From: Macrocystis pyrifera
Lineage: Eukaryota > Sar > Phaeophyceae > Laminariales > Laminariaceae
DNA: 64,000 bases
NCBI GenBank assembly: GCA_031763025.1
Contig: JASSKH010000006.1
Coordinates: 7,809,691-7,873,690 of the forward strand
Direction of reading: 5' to 3'
The position numbers and the translations under genes are program-made. The notes beneath the pieces are model-generated. The model searched no databases and was not told the DNA's origin. It worked only from the letters and a program-made list of their open reading frames with translations. Positions 20,591-30,615 of the stretch are shown in pieces; position 1 is the first letter of the stretch; each line of letters starts with the position of its first letter.

Positions 20591-22752
20591 AGAAATATTT
20601 GTACCACAGGCACATTGCAGTATCAATCAAGACCACGAGTGGTAAAAAAAGTCGGGACGGAACGACACGGTACGGGACGGGACAACCATGTGATATTTCC
20701 TTCCCGCCCGCGAATTCCCGACCCGCCTCGTCCTTGATTTAAGTTCCCGCCGTCTAGGTACTATCCCGCCGTACACCGGAACGTGTCTTGTCCACGTCCC
20801 AACTATTTGTCATCCCAGTGTTGTCTGCCCTTTAGTTGCCATCCCATCTCGACGTTCGCGCACAGTTTCTCCCATCCCGCATTTCACACCTACGGTACAC
20901 ACAAAAACCTATACATTTACCTATTTTTACTAGCAATATTTGGTCCTAGTGTATTTACTATGGTCCCCCGTATAATACTGGGGCCAGGCTGGGGCAGTTT
21001 TTTTCCTTCCATAATATACCAAATCTATTGCATACACATACAATTTGATGCCCACCTCTCCATAGGGAAATGGAGTTGAGTTTTGATGCCCAATACCAAG
21101 CCACTATTACGAGTTACTGTACGCGTAGTAAAATATTTTTTTCCAGGTCGTTCGATTCAAAATGTTATCGTCTACTACTTTTTGGACCACGTAATTTGAA
21201 GCCAGTACTCGTCCAACGCTCGGATCGACATGAACCAACCACAACCCTGCTATCGGAACCATTCCGTCACAAGCCTGTCACATTAGCGTCCGTTGCTGTT
21301 TGATAATATTATGATTATCACCTCCAAAGAAAGTAAACTGCAGTGTAGTGCTGATATCCTCCATCACATATTAACAATGTTGTGGGCTTTTTGTCGAAGC
21401 CCTTTCCCACCCGACGTCGAGTCGAGCACTACCGAGTCCCCCGTTAACCCCCTCGCGATACGTAGCATCCACCGAGATACGAGGTACCAGGTGCACTCAT
21501 TGACAAGTATACCTCCATACGATAAAATGGCATTGATCCCGTTCTCGTTATTAATAATCGAGAACTACGAGTACTAGTTGGGTACGAGTATCCTGAGGCA
21601 TTTCCCTTTCACCCGGCTGAAATATACGTTCGACTTTGAAATAGTGACACGAACTCCATTTTTTAATCGAATGGTATTTACTTTTTGCATACAAACGCGG
21701 ACCGGAACCCCTCGCCGAGCCCGGTGCTCGGAATCCCGCGGCACACGTTGAACCACGCCGCTTCTGCTTCTGCTGACGACGCATGCCGATGTCTACCCCC
21801 AGCGGTTGCTGATGTCCTCTATCGTCTTGGCGGGCCGTTAGTCGAACTCTCAACATTCCTCCTTCTGAAACGCTGCGAGTGCGACTACCACGAACGATAT
21901 TTACACGGTAATCACATCCATAGTACCCATTTTGGATCTCAGCGGGGTGGACTGTATTTTCGTATAATACCCTTTGGATGTAGCCAAGAGCGACTGGAAC
22001 ATGTACGGTACCAATGAGATATTCCTACTTTTGATATACGTACCAGGTATTTAGACGCTGTTAATGCGACTGCTGCGAATGGTATACATACAGTGTTCAT
22101 AGCATCTTTGTGTGAGTCTCAGGGGTGTGGAGCATACTCGCACCGTTCGGAAGTAGCGCTAGACCAAGTACTGATTTTCCTGGTACCGTTTGGCCGATGA
22201 AGCGGCAGACAAAAAGTGTGTCTGTTTAATGGCACTACGGTGCGCTACGTATGCGAGGAAGGTATTTTCGCTCTACTTCGAAATATGATACGAGTATGCG
22301 CATCTCATCGAGTTGCTTTTAACAAGTGGCGTCTGCAGTAGAACATTATTTTCCAAGCTATAGTCTACCACAACTACCCATCGACCTCGAGCATACCCAG
22401 ATACCCAGTGCACACATTAACTTCACTTTGCATCAACCATCTTCATTCAGAAAAAAGTCCCAGGCGGTCAGCGTTAGAGTTACTACTGTATACAGTTCAC
22501 AGTATCGGGTACTGTATCGACAAAAAAATACGCCTACTGCTATAGGAAGCAGGCAGGAGTCACCCGCTCGCCTCCCTGGTTATACTTTCCATAAAACTCG
22601 CGTTGCAACCACCGGACTCGAACCCACCGTATCTCAGACTTTCTATCTTTTATTCCTATTATTATCCTTGTCATCCGACAATGTGTAGCATACATTTTTC
22701 AAAGTGGATCCCTCACAAGCATTATTACATCTATGTTTAAATGCTATCCATG
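20591..22752. other. No gene seen apart from the MITE
   Basis: The first 300 bases are TCCCG/CCCGAC-rich. Later sequence has only short frames that shift between copies. A B-box-like GGGTTCGAGTCC lies on the minus strand at about 22,611-22,622 without a foldable tRNA. TACCAGGTA lies at 22,041-22,049. Copy 2 equivalent is about 54,461-56,627. Confidence 0.5.
20889..20970 (-). mobile_element. CGGGGGACC MITE family, nearly complete member
   Basis: Matches the interior and one end of the 26,383-26,482 element in reverse: TACGGTACACACAAAAA, then CAATATTTGGTCC, then CTATGGTCCCCCG, followed by TA. The terminal repeat has TAGTGTA at 20,947-20,953 where other members have TA alone. Confidence 0.65.
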
Positions 22753-22824
22753 TGTGATAGGAGTGAAGTACTAATGGGCTATATATCGGCAAGAATAGCC
22801 CATGAGTACTTCACTCATATCACA
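22753..22824. mobile_element. Two LTR left ends in inverted orientation
   Basis: The LTR start (TGTGATAGGAGTGAAGTA) reads forward from 22,753, and a second LTR start reads in reverse, ending with TCACA at 22,824. Together they form an imperfect palindrome with a stem of about 29 bp and a loop of about 14. Only the first about 30 bases of each LTR are present. Confidence 0.7.
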
Positions 22825-23472
22825 TTCCGCGGACCCCTGTTTCAGACGGTCATCGAACTAGGAATATCTCGAGTTTTCAGCTCACCCGTGTTTCTTCCAT
22901 ATTTGCCAAGTAGGGTCCAAGTAGCAATGTCGCCCCGGACGACCGCAGAGTTATCAGCCATACATAGTGATCCTGACAGGATCGATTTCTCCTGACCTGT
23001 GTCCAGCTTTTGGTCAGTTTCCTGGTCCCGATGGTATTTCGTTTTCTCTTTTTCTTCTTTTCCTTTTTTTTTTGTTCGATGTCCCGCGTGCCCCTCTGCC
23101 CTCTGGCAAACGACACCACCTTTGATGTCGCCCCTGTTGGTCGAGTTGCACACGCTAGTGTTTCAGCCCGCGCTATCTACCACCTTGAATAGCACGCAAT
23201 AGGCCGATCTGTTGTTCGTTGGGGGTGGGGGCGGCTATAATTGTTCCTATCGCCACCTGGCGTGGGCGAGGGCAGAGTCAGCCACAACCGAGCGGTGTTG
23301 ATCGTAACCCTCATGTTCGCGGGGGAATTGCTCGGCAAAGCCGAGGTACCGGGAGGGTCCACGCGGGGGCTTATACGCTGGGCGAGGAGACCCTGAGGTT
23401 CCCTATCTTCTAACGTTTGGAGGACAGGGGAACACTCGTTAGGGCATGCCACACCTGGGGTCCGTATCCACG
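22825..23472. other. Unassigned sequence between LTR pieces
   Basis: Minus-strand frames of 103 codons (22,842-23,153) and 91 codons (23,177-23,452) cover most of it. The first ends near an LTR start and includes a Lys-rich stretch. No retroelement motif is recognisable. It may be internal sequence of an element whose LTR lies inverted at 22,791-22,824. Confidence 0.35.
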
Positions 23473-24125
23473 CATGGTGTTTGGGTCTTATTACGAGGTG
23501 GGGGGGAATCTATAGCCTCATTTCTTTTGTTTCGAATAGCCGCATCTTCGACCACCTTTTCCTGATCGGTTGGGATGAGCTTTGTAATTGTCCTTCAACC
23601 ATCTTATGGTCTGCATATACGGCTATTCAGGGTGGGCTAATGTGATATGAGTGAAGTATTCATGGGATATAGATTTAGATAACATAGCCTGCAGTATTAT
23701 GGTCTCAGGACTACGGGAATGATCTAAATAATGGATTATCCCGTCGGACATTTCGTTAGTAGAGAGTAACGTTCTTTCAGGGGTGTATAGTCCGTTAGAC
23801 GAGACTAATGTTCCTTAACGGAGATAGTACCATAAATGGAGAAGTTCCTATATTATTAGTAGAAAAGTGATCGGTAGCCATAGGAAAATTCTGTAGGAGT
23901 ATACTTCCGATAAGAGGAATTTAGGAGAGCTTGTGGCGTGTGGTGGGACGAGTATATCTGGGTGTCGAGTCCCTTCCCCCTACCTCTCACTTCTCTACCA
24001 GAGCACCTCTTCAGCTCTCGCCATCAATAAAGAAGATCTAAATAAGAGGAAACGAAGCACTGCTTCCCAGCTGCCAGATACACCTGCGTCCCTTACCCTT
24101 ACCCTACCTCGACCATCTCTTCACA
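23473..24125 (+). mobile_element. Internal 3' part plus LTR of the same LTR family
   Basis: About 165 bp resembling 2,065-2,231 ends in GGGTGGGCTAA. The LTR then runs 23,641-24,125, starting TGTGATATGAG and ending CTTCACA. No second LTR was found upstream except the 30-base inverted pieces at 22,753-22,824, so this is a truncated element. Confidence 0.7.
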
Positions 24126-24174
24126 CATACCTAAATATACACCACGGCTGACGGCCTTCAGCCTTTTAGATTTA

Positions 24175-24399
24175 TTGGCGTGGTCTACCATTTTTTTGTG
24201 TTGTCGTACAACGGTGAATTTTAACCCATACTATATCTCCAATGTTATTATGCACGGATGCCTGTATGCCGGATTATCAAGAGTTCGGTGTTCTGAAAGC
24301 ATCGTAATTTTAGCTACCGAGAAGAGGATTTGTCCCTTTGAATATAAGCTTTCTGCTTGGGTTGTCAACGTCGTTTACTCTCATTTGATACCGGGATAA
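24175..24399 (+). pseudogene. Remnant of PIF1/Helitron-type helicase C-terminus
   Basis: A plus-strand frame includes CLYAGLSRVR followed by hydrophobic strands. This matches the conserved motif VI region (typically YVALSRV/T) near the C-terminus of PIF1-like and Helitron replicase helicases. Only this end is readable: no Walker A or B motif, and nothing recognisable upstream, where the LTR ends at 24,125. The frame stays open and nearly unchanged in copy 2. A hairpin-like repeat of CCTTAGTCAGG follows at 24,409-24,442. Whether it came from a Helitron or a cellular helicase cannot be told. Confidence 0.45.
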
Positions 24400-25593
24400 A
24401 GCTGACAGCCTTAGTCAGGAGGGTGGCACCCGCCTTAGTCAGGGTAGATTAGAGGAGCCAGGTTTATTACTCCAAGTCTTAGTTTCTTCTGGGGGAGAGA
24501 AGTAGAAGGGAGTGCCTAATGATATTAAATAGTACTGATATTTGAGAACAGCATTATCAAAACAACACATAGATGTGGACAGCGGGGTTTCGGTAGATGC
24601 TTCTTAGGGAGTGCTCAAGGAGGGAATTGGTCGTTTTGTGGTGGGTGAGATGGAGGGATGTTGGTTGTGGCAGTCTTCGTGTGTGTCACATCGGTTTTGA
24701 CTTGTCGTATGATACTGCTGCGCTTTTGTTCTGGAGAGTTCTTCGCTTTCTGTTCCTCAGTCTTTTTTGGAACAACACTACACATTGTCGGATGGAAGCA
24801 TAAACATGAGTAAGATATTTACATTCACCATTTCCGAATCCTTGCCTCTCCGTCGTCCTTAGACCCGACCTGCGTTCAGCATTTCGAAATCCCCCCCTCT
24901 CGTGCGTCCTGGAGAATGCGACTCTTTCCGGCTCGTGTGCTTACCATACGTGCCCGGGGATCTGCAGATCAGACATTTCGTACGTAATTACTTATCTCGT
25001 ACCGTAAGTTATTGTGCTGTTGCGCATTGCGCACGTACTGCACATGTGCTGCATTTCCGTCATTTCTTCAGCCAACTACTCTTCACATGAACAAACACCT
25101 ACCGAGTACGTAGGATTCAATAAAGCTGAGCGGCAGCGAGAGTTGTTTTCGATTAGAGCAGCAGTACGTGGCGATAGACGGAGAATGAACAAACGACTGC
25201 CGAGTGCCTAGAATTATATACTTTTGAGCAGCAGTGAGAGTTGTTTTCCATCAGAGCAGGACGTAGCACCTGACTGAGAACAGAAGAACTATCATGTTTC
25301 CGTAATACTGCCGCAGAGAAGACCTGCGGTAATTACTTCACCTTTCTTCCTGTCTCGTAATTTCCATAATTTATGCTATACGCACATACATCTGTTTTTA
25401 ATAACACGCGCAAACGCCAAAATGTTTTTCTTTAGTTCAAAAGTGCTGACACCACCTCGTAGGCATTCCATCTCGTACCACTGCATTTGCGTAGTTTCCG
25501 TAATTACGTATGTGTACCCATGAAGTGCAGCAGTAGTATGAAGAGTATACAGCAGTAGTAAGTATTAATAGTAGATGGTCTTCTTCCTCACTA
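24400..25593. other. No gene seen
   Basis: Short frames only. The pieces 'accgagtacgtagg' and 'gagcagcagtgagagtt' recur at 25,098-25,155, 25,196-25,235 and 26,092-26,135, suggesting small dispersed repeats. Copy 2 equivalent is about 58,273-59,474. Confidence 0.55.
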
Positions 25594-25790
25594 CTGTTTC
25601 AACCCTTGCACGCCTCTGTCTTATAAGCTTGATCCGGGGTGGTCGTAGAGGAAGCTCTTCTCCTCCCTCCCCACAATAAGCATGTCTTGTGCTGTGTGGT
25701 AATTTTTGCTGCAGCAAATAAAACGGTACATCGACTGGGTGGTGTGTTCTTGTGAGGGCTTGATCCGAGGGACCAATAACCAAAGATAGG
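25594..25790 (-). repeat. Dispersed repeat, CCCCGGATCAAG family, member A
   Basis: The order CTTATAAGCTTGATCCGGGG, TCTTCTCCTCC, 'ttgtgctgtg', GCAGCA and 'ctgggtggtgtgttctt' is shared with members B (26,215-26,350) and C (60,576-60,775). Member C is the left end of the copy 2-specific block. No coding function recognised. Confidence 0.6.
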
Positions 25791-25814
25791 TTTTTCAGGA
25801 GTTGGTTGTGGGTC

Positions 25815-26090
25815 AGGGGCGTATCAATCCTTCATTTTGAACGAATGTGATTTCTTTCAGATGATGCAGCGTTGTTTTCGTTGTTTTGTTTCCAGGGTAA
25901 AATCTTTTTGGCGTACCACATCGCTGAAATTCTCCAACTAGCTGACCATATTTTCTTTGGCGTAACGGGGATACCTTTTTCATGTAAACCGATCACATAT
26001 GCACGTTTTTGTCGTGAAGTTTGTTTGTGATTGGACTTCAGAGCAACAGTGAGATGGCTACTGTTATTACTTTAATATTAACAATCAACT
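25815..26090 (-). pseudogene. Possible helix-turn-helix transposase fragment
   Basis: On the minus strand both copies encode KQTS, then QKRAYVIGLHEKG in copy 2. This is loosely like the first DNA-binding helix of Tc1/mariner-type transposases. The copies differ by two bases in a T run (25,951 against 59,831), so the downstream frames disagree and at least one is broken. No DDE/D motif is visible. The identification is tentative. Confidence 0.2.
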
Positions 26091-26214
26091 ACCGAGTACG
26101 TACGTAGGACTAGATACTTCTGAGCAGCAGTGAGAGTTACTAAAATTACAGCAGTACGGTGCAAAAAGCATTAGGATGAGAATGAAAAATAACTATCATT
26201 TCGATAGACTACTG

Positions 26215-26350
26215 GAGTACAACCCTTTCAAGCCTCTGCCTTATAACCTAGATTCGGGGTGGTTGTAGAACAAGCTCTTCTCCTCCTTCCCCACTATCGA
26301 TTTCGCTGAGCTCGTGTTGTGCACAATGAGGACGTTCTTGTCATGTCCTG
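26215..26350 (-). repeat. Dispersed repeat, CCCCGGATCAAG family, member B
   Basis: CCTTATAACCTAGATTCGGGG then CTCTTCTCCTCC and 'gtgttgtgcaca', colinear with members A and C but more diverged. Confidence 0.6.
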
Positions 26351-26382
26351 CGACATCGCCAAACGGCTAAATATTAATATTA

Positions 26383-26482
26383 CGGGGGACCCTAGTAAAT
26401 AGGACCAAATATTGTTAGTATGAATAGGGGAGTATATAGTTTTTTGTGTATGCCCTAGGTCCTATATACTATGGACCCCCGT
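26383..26482. mobile_element. Complete 100 bp MITE with TA target duplication
   Basis: Termini CGGGGGACC and GGACCCCCG form inverted repeats of about 26 bp (arms continue as TAGTAAATAGGACC and its complement). The element is flanked on both sides by TA (26,381-26,382 and 26,483-26,484). TA duplication points to a Tc1/mariner-type mobilising transposase. No coding capacity. Fragments of the same family lie at 15,632, 18,091 and 20,889. Confidence 0.75.
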
Positions 26483-26689
26483 ATATCGAACATATTTTCA
26501 CAGCAGTAGACTATACCAGATAGAAAACAAGGTGAAACACTCTTTTTGTTTACCTTGGAGAGAGAATATATTTTTGTATCCCCTCCCTGCATTCTGCACT
26601 CCAGCTTAACATTTGTTTTCCCGATCTTTCGCACAACCTATTATTTACGTTTACCCTAACTTTTTTGCTCCCTTCCGGGAGGCGTCGTA

Positions 26690-27356
26690 GAGGTGAGTGG
26701 TCTACCCTTAGAGTAATATAGAGTCCTCAGGCTGCAGCTTCCAAAGGCAAGAGTCTGCGCTTGGCGCGGCGCGATCGACTACAGCTGTACCCCGATTTGT
26801 TTCGACATTATTAACCCCCAAACCTGCACCTGGTACGTATGTGGGTGTCATACTGTAGGTACTGCCTGCTACAATATCATACCAGATAGATGCATACCAA
26901 CACGTACGCGCTGCTGTGACCACAAGAACAACAGCAGTCTTATTTAGGCTTGGTGTTTTCTGTGTTTTGGGTATTCGGGGGTACAGTAGTTGGTACCAGG
27001 TATTTTCTACTTTCTCCGAATCCAAGCGGAGAGCAGCGCACTACATACCAGGTACCCTCAACTTCAAGTACAACGCACCGGCCGCTGTATATATTTATGA
27101 AATTGAAAAACGACACAGTTACAGCAGTAGCTATGATGAGATCGAGGATTTCGTCGAAACTCATCTTTGCAAGCTGTGTGCGATACTACTATTAATACTG
27201 TACTGTAGTGATACTTTGATCGCGCGTATTAAACAAGGCCTCGTGCAGGAAACACCAAGTCCGTGTCTGAGGAAGACAAAAATCTGAAGCTACGTGATTC
27301 AAGGAGTGGGTGTTGTTACAATGATCACCCTGGGCTTGGTAATCGATCGGTCTTTT
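26690..27356. other. No gene seen; end of visible duplication
   Basis: Short frames on both strands. Visible homology to copy 2 ends at about 26,941 only because the window ends. Two TACCAGGTA motifs lie 52 bases apart at 26,994-27,002 and 27,046-27,054. Confidence 0.55.
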
Positions 27357-27441
27357 ACCTCCATAGCTCAGTGGGCAATAATACCATCTCGTTTTACCAT
27401 CTCATTTGACGTCGTCGAGGACAGGGGTTCGAATGTCACTT
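27357..27441 (+). pseudogene. tRNA-like sequence
   Basis: TAGCTCAGTGGG (27,364-27,375) matches a polymerase III A box, and GGTTCGAAT (27,426-27,434) matches the core of a B box, 50 bases apart. The D-stem 3' strand and the T-stem partner do not pair properly, so it is more likely a decayed tRNA or the head of a tRNA-derived SINE than a working tRNA gene. Anticodon not assignable. Confidence 0.4.
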
Positions 27442-27649
27442 TGAACGTTGTTTGATTTTTATTGAAACGCTTGCGCGTGCGGTCCCTGAATACACATCTC
27501 GCTGGTTCTCCAGGTACTGAAACGAAGCGAGTAGGTCAGCGTACGGCTGTATACGGTACTGACGCCCCAAACATCCCGCCGTTCAGAGGGAGGGAGAGTG
27601 TTAACCTGGGCTGGGAAATCGATCGATTTTTCGTACAAGGGTCGCCAGG

Positions 27650-27957
27650 ATGTTTGGCAGGTTTTTTTCTTGACTCGTTTGTGGCTCTCATCACACCCTG
27701 ATTACGGTTCTAGCTAGTTGTTGTATTTGCTGCTTATTAGTGCCTGTGATCTGTTTGGAAGGTTTATTTATTGACTCGTTTGTGGCTCTCATCACACCCT
27801 GATTACGGTTCTAGCTAGTTGTTGTATTTGCTGCTTATTAGTGCCTGTGATCTGTTTGGAAGGTTTATTTATTGACTCGTTTGTGGCTCTCATCACACCC
27901 TGATTACGGTTCTAGCTAGCTGTTGTATTTGCTGCTTATTAGTGCCTGTGAGATCTG
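27650..27957. repeat. Three tandem 101 bp units
   Basis: Units starting GACTCGTTTGTGGCTCTCA lie at 27,672, 27,773 and 27,874 and are almost identical, so the expansion is recent. The last unit ends inside the minus-strand frame described next. Confidence 0.9.
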
Positions 27958-28182
27958 ATAGCTATACGGATACGTTCCCGCTCCTTTTCGCGAGATCGTT
28001 CTGAGTGTTTTACTCATGGCCTTTAATATTTTCGGCACCGATGTCTTGCTGCTGCTGCTGATGTGGTCTGTGCCTGTAACCACAGCGTATCTCAGTGTGC
28101 TATCCTGCTCTGTTTGGTGCTGTATTGCTGCAGCCAGCTCTTCTATAGTTTTTGTTCTACGTTGGACCACCAACATATACAC
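27916..28182 (-). CDS. Unrecognised possible exon
   Basis: An 88-codon minus-strand frame with protein-like composition (for example KTIEELAAAIQHQTEQD, then SVPKILKAMSKTLRTISRKG). A possible splice acceptor, TTTACGTTTTAG, lies just upstream on the minus strand near 28,196-28,207. The frame ends within the third 101 bp unit. No family recognised. The plus strand is also open here but gives a hydrophobic CTG-driven peptide. Confidence 0.3.
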   Translation of the reverse strand: MYMLVVQRRTKTIEELAAAIQHQTEQDSTLRYAVVTGTDHISSSSKTSVPKILKAMSKTLRTISRKGAGTYPYSYQISQALISSKYNS

Positions 28183-28230
28183 AAGTCCCCAGAGCTAAAA
28201 CGTAAACCGTGTCTTACACGAGCCAAAGAC

Positions 28231-28251
28231 ATATATATATATATATATATA
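28231..28251. repeat. AT dinucleotide microsatellite
   Basis: Ten uninterrupted AT repeats. Confidence 0.95.
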
Positions 28252-28428
28252 CCGTGATACACGAGTATTCAGGCAGGTTGCTTGCGTCACCCTTCGTATT
28301 GTTCTAAAACGACTCCTAAGGGAAATCTTGTTCTCTCGATATTTGTAAACTCAGCACTCCCAGGTTGATTTTTTGTGCTATTTATAAGTGGTATTACATT
28401 ACAAATCATTCCTATTCCCCCGGCGCAG

Positions 28429-28636
28429 GAGGCAACTAGATGCCGCGATCTACCGAACCGTATCGACCAAGACTTGCGGCAAGGCCAAGAGGCACCTCGT
28501 CCTGCGGTCGGGGCAGCCCCTCCGCCGCTGCCGCTGCCGCTGCCGCCGCCGCGGTCGGCCTCCTCTCGTGCTGCTACTACTGTGGTTGGAGGCCAACCCC
28601 GTCCGACGAGAAAGATAATTCCTGCATTAGGCGAAG
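28429..28636 (+). CDS. Exon-like segment A, Pro/Ala-rich
   Basis: A frame bounded by an acceptor-like CCCCCGGCGCAG and a donor-like GCGAAG/GTAATA. It reads EATRCRDLPNRIDQD early, then a Pro/Leu run from CCG/CTG repeats, then SRAATTVVGGQPRPT and ends LGEG with a phase 1 donor. Segment B at 30,616-30,833 is a paralogue (PPPR...RAA..VVG...EG, also phase 1). No known domain. The splice calls rest on consensus only. Confidence 0.35.
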
Positions 28637-28892
28637 GTAATAATTAAGTGGGACACAGCGAGCAGTTGTCAAATACCAAGCGTTGATAACATCGCGGAGC
28701 AAATTCAATCGCCCGTCGTTGTTCTTGTGGTCACTGTCCGTGGCACCGTGCAGGGATTTTCCCATGCTGGTGGGATTCAGATTCTGAACATTGACGGTGA
28801 CATGTGGAGCTCCTGTTGACGTCGCCGATAGCAAATCCTGGCGGCATAGAACCGCGGTGAATGTTTATGGTACTACCCCCCCCCGAATGCCC
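28637..28892. other. No gene seen
   Basis: Follows the donor-like site of segment A. A minus-strand frame of 85 codons covers it, without recognisable content. Confidence 0.5.
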
Positions 28893-29231
28893 TTAACTCC
28901 GCACAAGGGGGGATGATCGTATCACGTAGTGTGTACATGGCAAGGCACCCACGAGGCAGTTTCATAGTAAACCTATTGCTGTCTCTGGAAGTGGCCACAC
29001 TAGAAAATAAATCAATTTGTTGACGCTGTCATCCATGTGCAAGGACGGTTCTTAGTAGGATTCAGCTCACCCTTTACACGACTCGCCCAACACCTGACGG
29101 CGCCTTGCGCTTGGTGCAAGCATTGTCTTCCTGGTCGGTGAAGACCCGACGTGTTCCGTCCCGGCATTGTATGGATGCGAGGGTCTATGTTAATACGACT
29201 GCGGCCGTACATGGCATCGTAGACCCCCCCG
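28893..29231 (-). repeat. Poly-G-headed repeat family, member R4 (inverted)
   Basis: Reverse-oriented member: a C-tract at 29,225-29,231, then the head (29,190-29,217) and the body through to 'atgatcgtatcacgtagtg'. The conserved frame on the minus strand reads MYGRSR..IDPRIHTMPGR, then HRPGRQCLHQAQGAVRC and KGELNPTKNR. It is the only member found outside the duplicated unit. Confidence 0.65.
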
Positions 29232-30615
29232 CGCCCCGGCTTCGGCTGCTCCAGCTTCGCGAAATCGGATGGGAGGCCTCGCGTTCGGTTTTGGCCAGTA
29301 TCCACCCGAAGCGCGAAGATGAACCCAATAGGTCTGTCGGAAAATGTCGAACCCTTGTTGAAACATAACCTTCGACCTTTCGTATGGTAACGGTTGTTGT
29401 GTAGCATCGCGTATGGGAAGACAGGCGCTTCTATACCGCTCACCGTGGCGCCGCGTACTTTCCTCATCACCTCTGCCGGAGCCGGCATCGCGGTTGCAAC
29501 TCAGGTGAATTCACTGACCACGCATGTCGCTCTATATCTAAAATGCGAGGAATGTTTTGGCTATTCTTTGAATGTATGGATCGTTAGGGCGTTCATGTGA
29601 GTAAGCACACGGTCCTTGCATTCCCAGGAGGGGTGGTATACTTATCTCGGTGCACCAAAGAGCCCTACCCTCCGCCTGTGAGGCCGGCGGGGCCACAATG
29701 TCAGAGCTGAGGTGTGTATTCGTTTCGAAACTGAATGTATAGATTTCATGGCTGCCTGGTACCTCACTGCAGTAGTACGTGTTCGCCGCTGCAAGCGTTG
29801 CCAGTCAAAAACTGACGAGAACGGCTACATTACGCCGATTTTTCTTGGAACTATTTACACAACAGTTCAAAATGAGACACGCTGCATGGATCAGGTGAAC
29901 AAAAACAAATCAATCATTGAACTGAGGCGGGCAGTTCTTCGAAGGCAGGCAAACAAAACAGGGGGGTTCAGGCGGCGGGTACGTTTGAAAAAATATCGCA
30001 CCCTCGAAATTCTTAAAGTCTTGCAATGCAGATGGTTCACGGTTACGGTGGGTCCGACCAGTTGCTGTTGCTAATAATAGTGCAATTGCTTCACGTTAGG
30101 TTGGCGTCCACCGCACGTTTCCTCTCCTACGTACGGTAACGTCGCAGAACGACCACGGTACCGACGGTGTCGCCAATAGGTGCTGCCGCGAACAGCGAAT
30201 CCAATGAGACGCCCGACGCGGCGGACTCCCGCACCCAACAAGAGGGGATCAGGCAAGATGAAACCTGAGGCAGAAATGGTTCCGGTCGTCGTTTCCTCGT
30301 TGCTTTGTCCTCCGTCTGTGGCGATACCCCCGTTTGCTAACCGATAACCCTGTAACGTTAGCTGAGTTACACATGGTGGTCCAACCAGAGGTGTATTTTT
30401 AGAGGAAAGAAGAGCATTTTGACTACGGCTTGAGATTCGTGTCCGGCTTTCCTACGTCGAACATTCGACGTACTCTTGACGCGGCCATCACTGGTTTATG
30501 GCGCATCCCACGGACCGACGAAGAAATGCCTTCGCTCCCAAACCAGGGGTTGCGCCGGCCAAGACACACACCCTCTTTGTTACCCGGCAATATTTTCCCG
30601 CCGTGACCTGTGCAG
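29232..30615. other. No confident gene
   Basis: Contains a possible short plus-strand exon ending SAGAGIAVATQ before GTGAAT (about 29,405-29,502) and a 120-codon plus frame at 29,712-30,074 with Arg/Lys-rich ends, neither recognised. No repeats of the window's main families except R4 at its left edge. Confidence 0.4.

Larger units (their letters stand above)
1..26941. repeat. Large direct duplication, copy 1
   Basis: This whole segment recurs at 34,200-60,575 and 63,753-64,000. The two copies match line by line, with about one substitution per 50-100 bases by eye and many small indels, mostly in homopolymers and microsatellites. Copy 1 lacks a 3.18 kb block after base 26,689 and has about 340 bp extra at 19,349-19,690. 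The left edge lies outside the window, so base 1 is not necessarily the duplication boundary. The right end of visible homology is set by the window end (64,000 matches about 26,941). Confidence 0.97.

Noticed and set aside
22600..22630. tRNA gene on the minus strand (GGGTTCGAGTCC B box)
   Set aside because: No A box at proper spacing and no pairing acceptor or T stem.
29712..30074. 120-codon plus frame as a nuclear basic protein
   Set aside because: Arg/Lys content alone is not enough. No domain, no repeat copy and no second copy in the window to test conservation.
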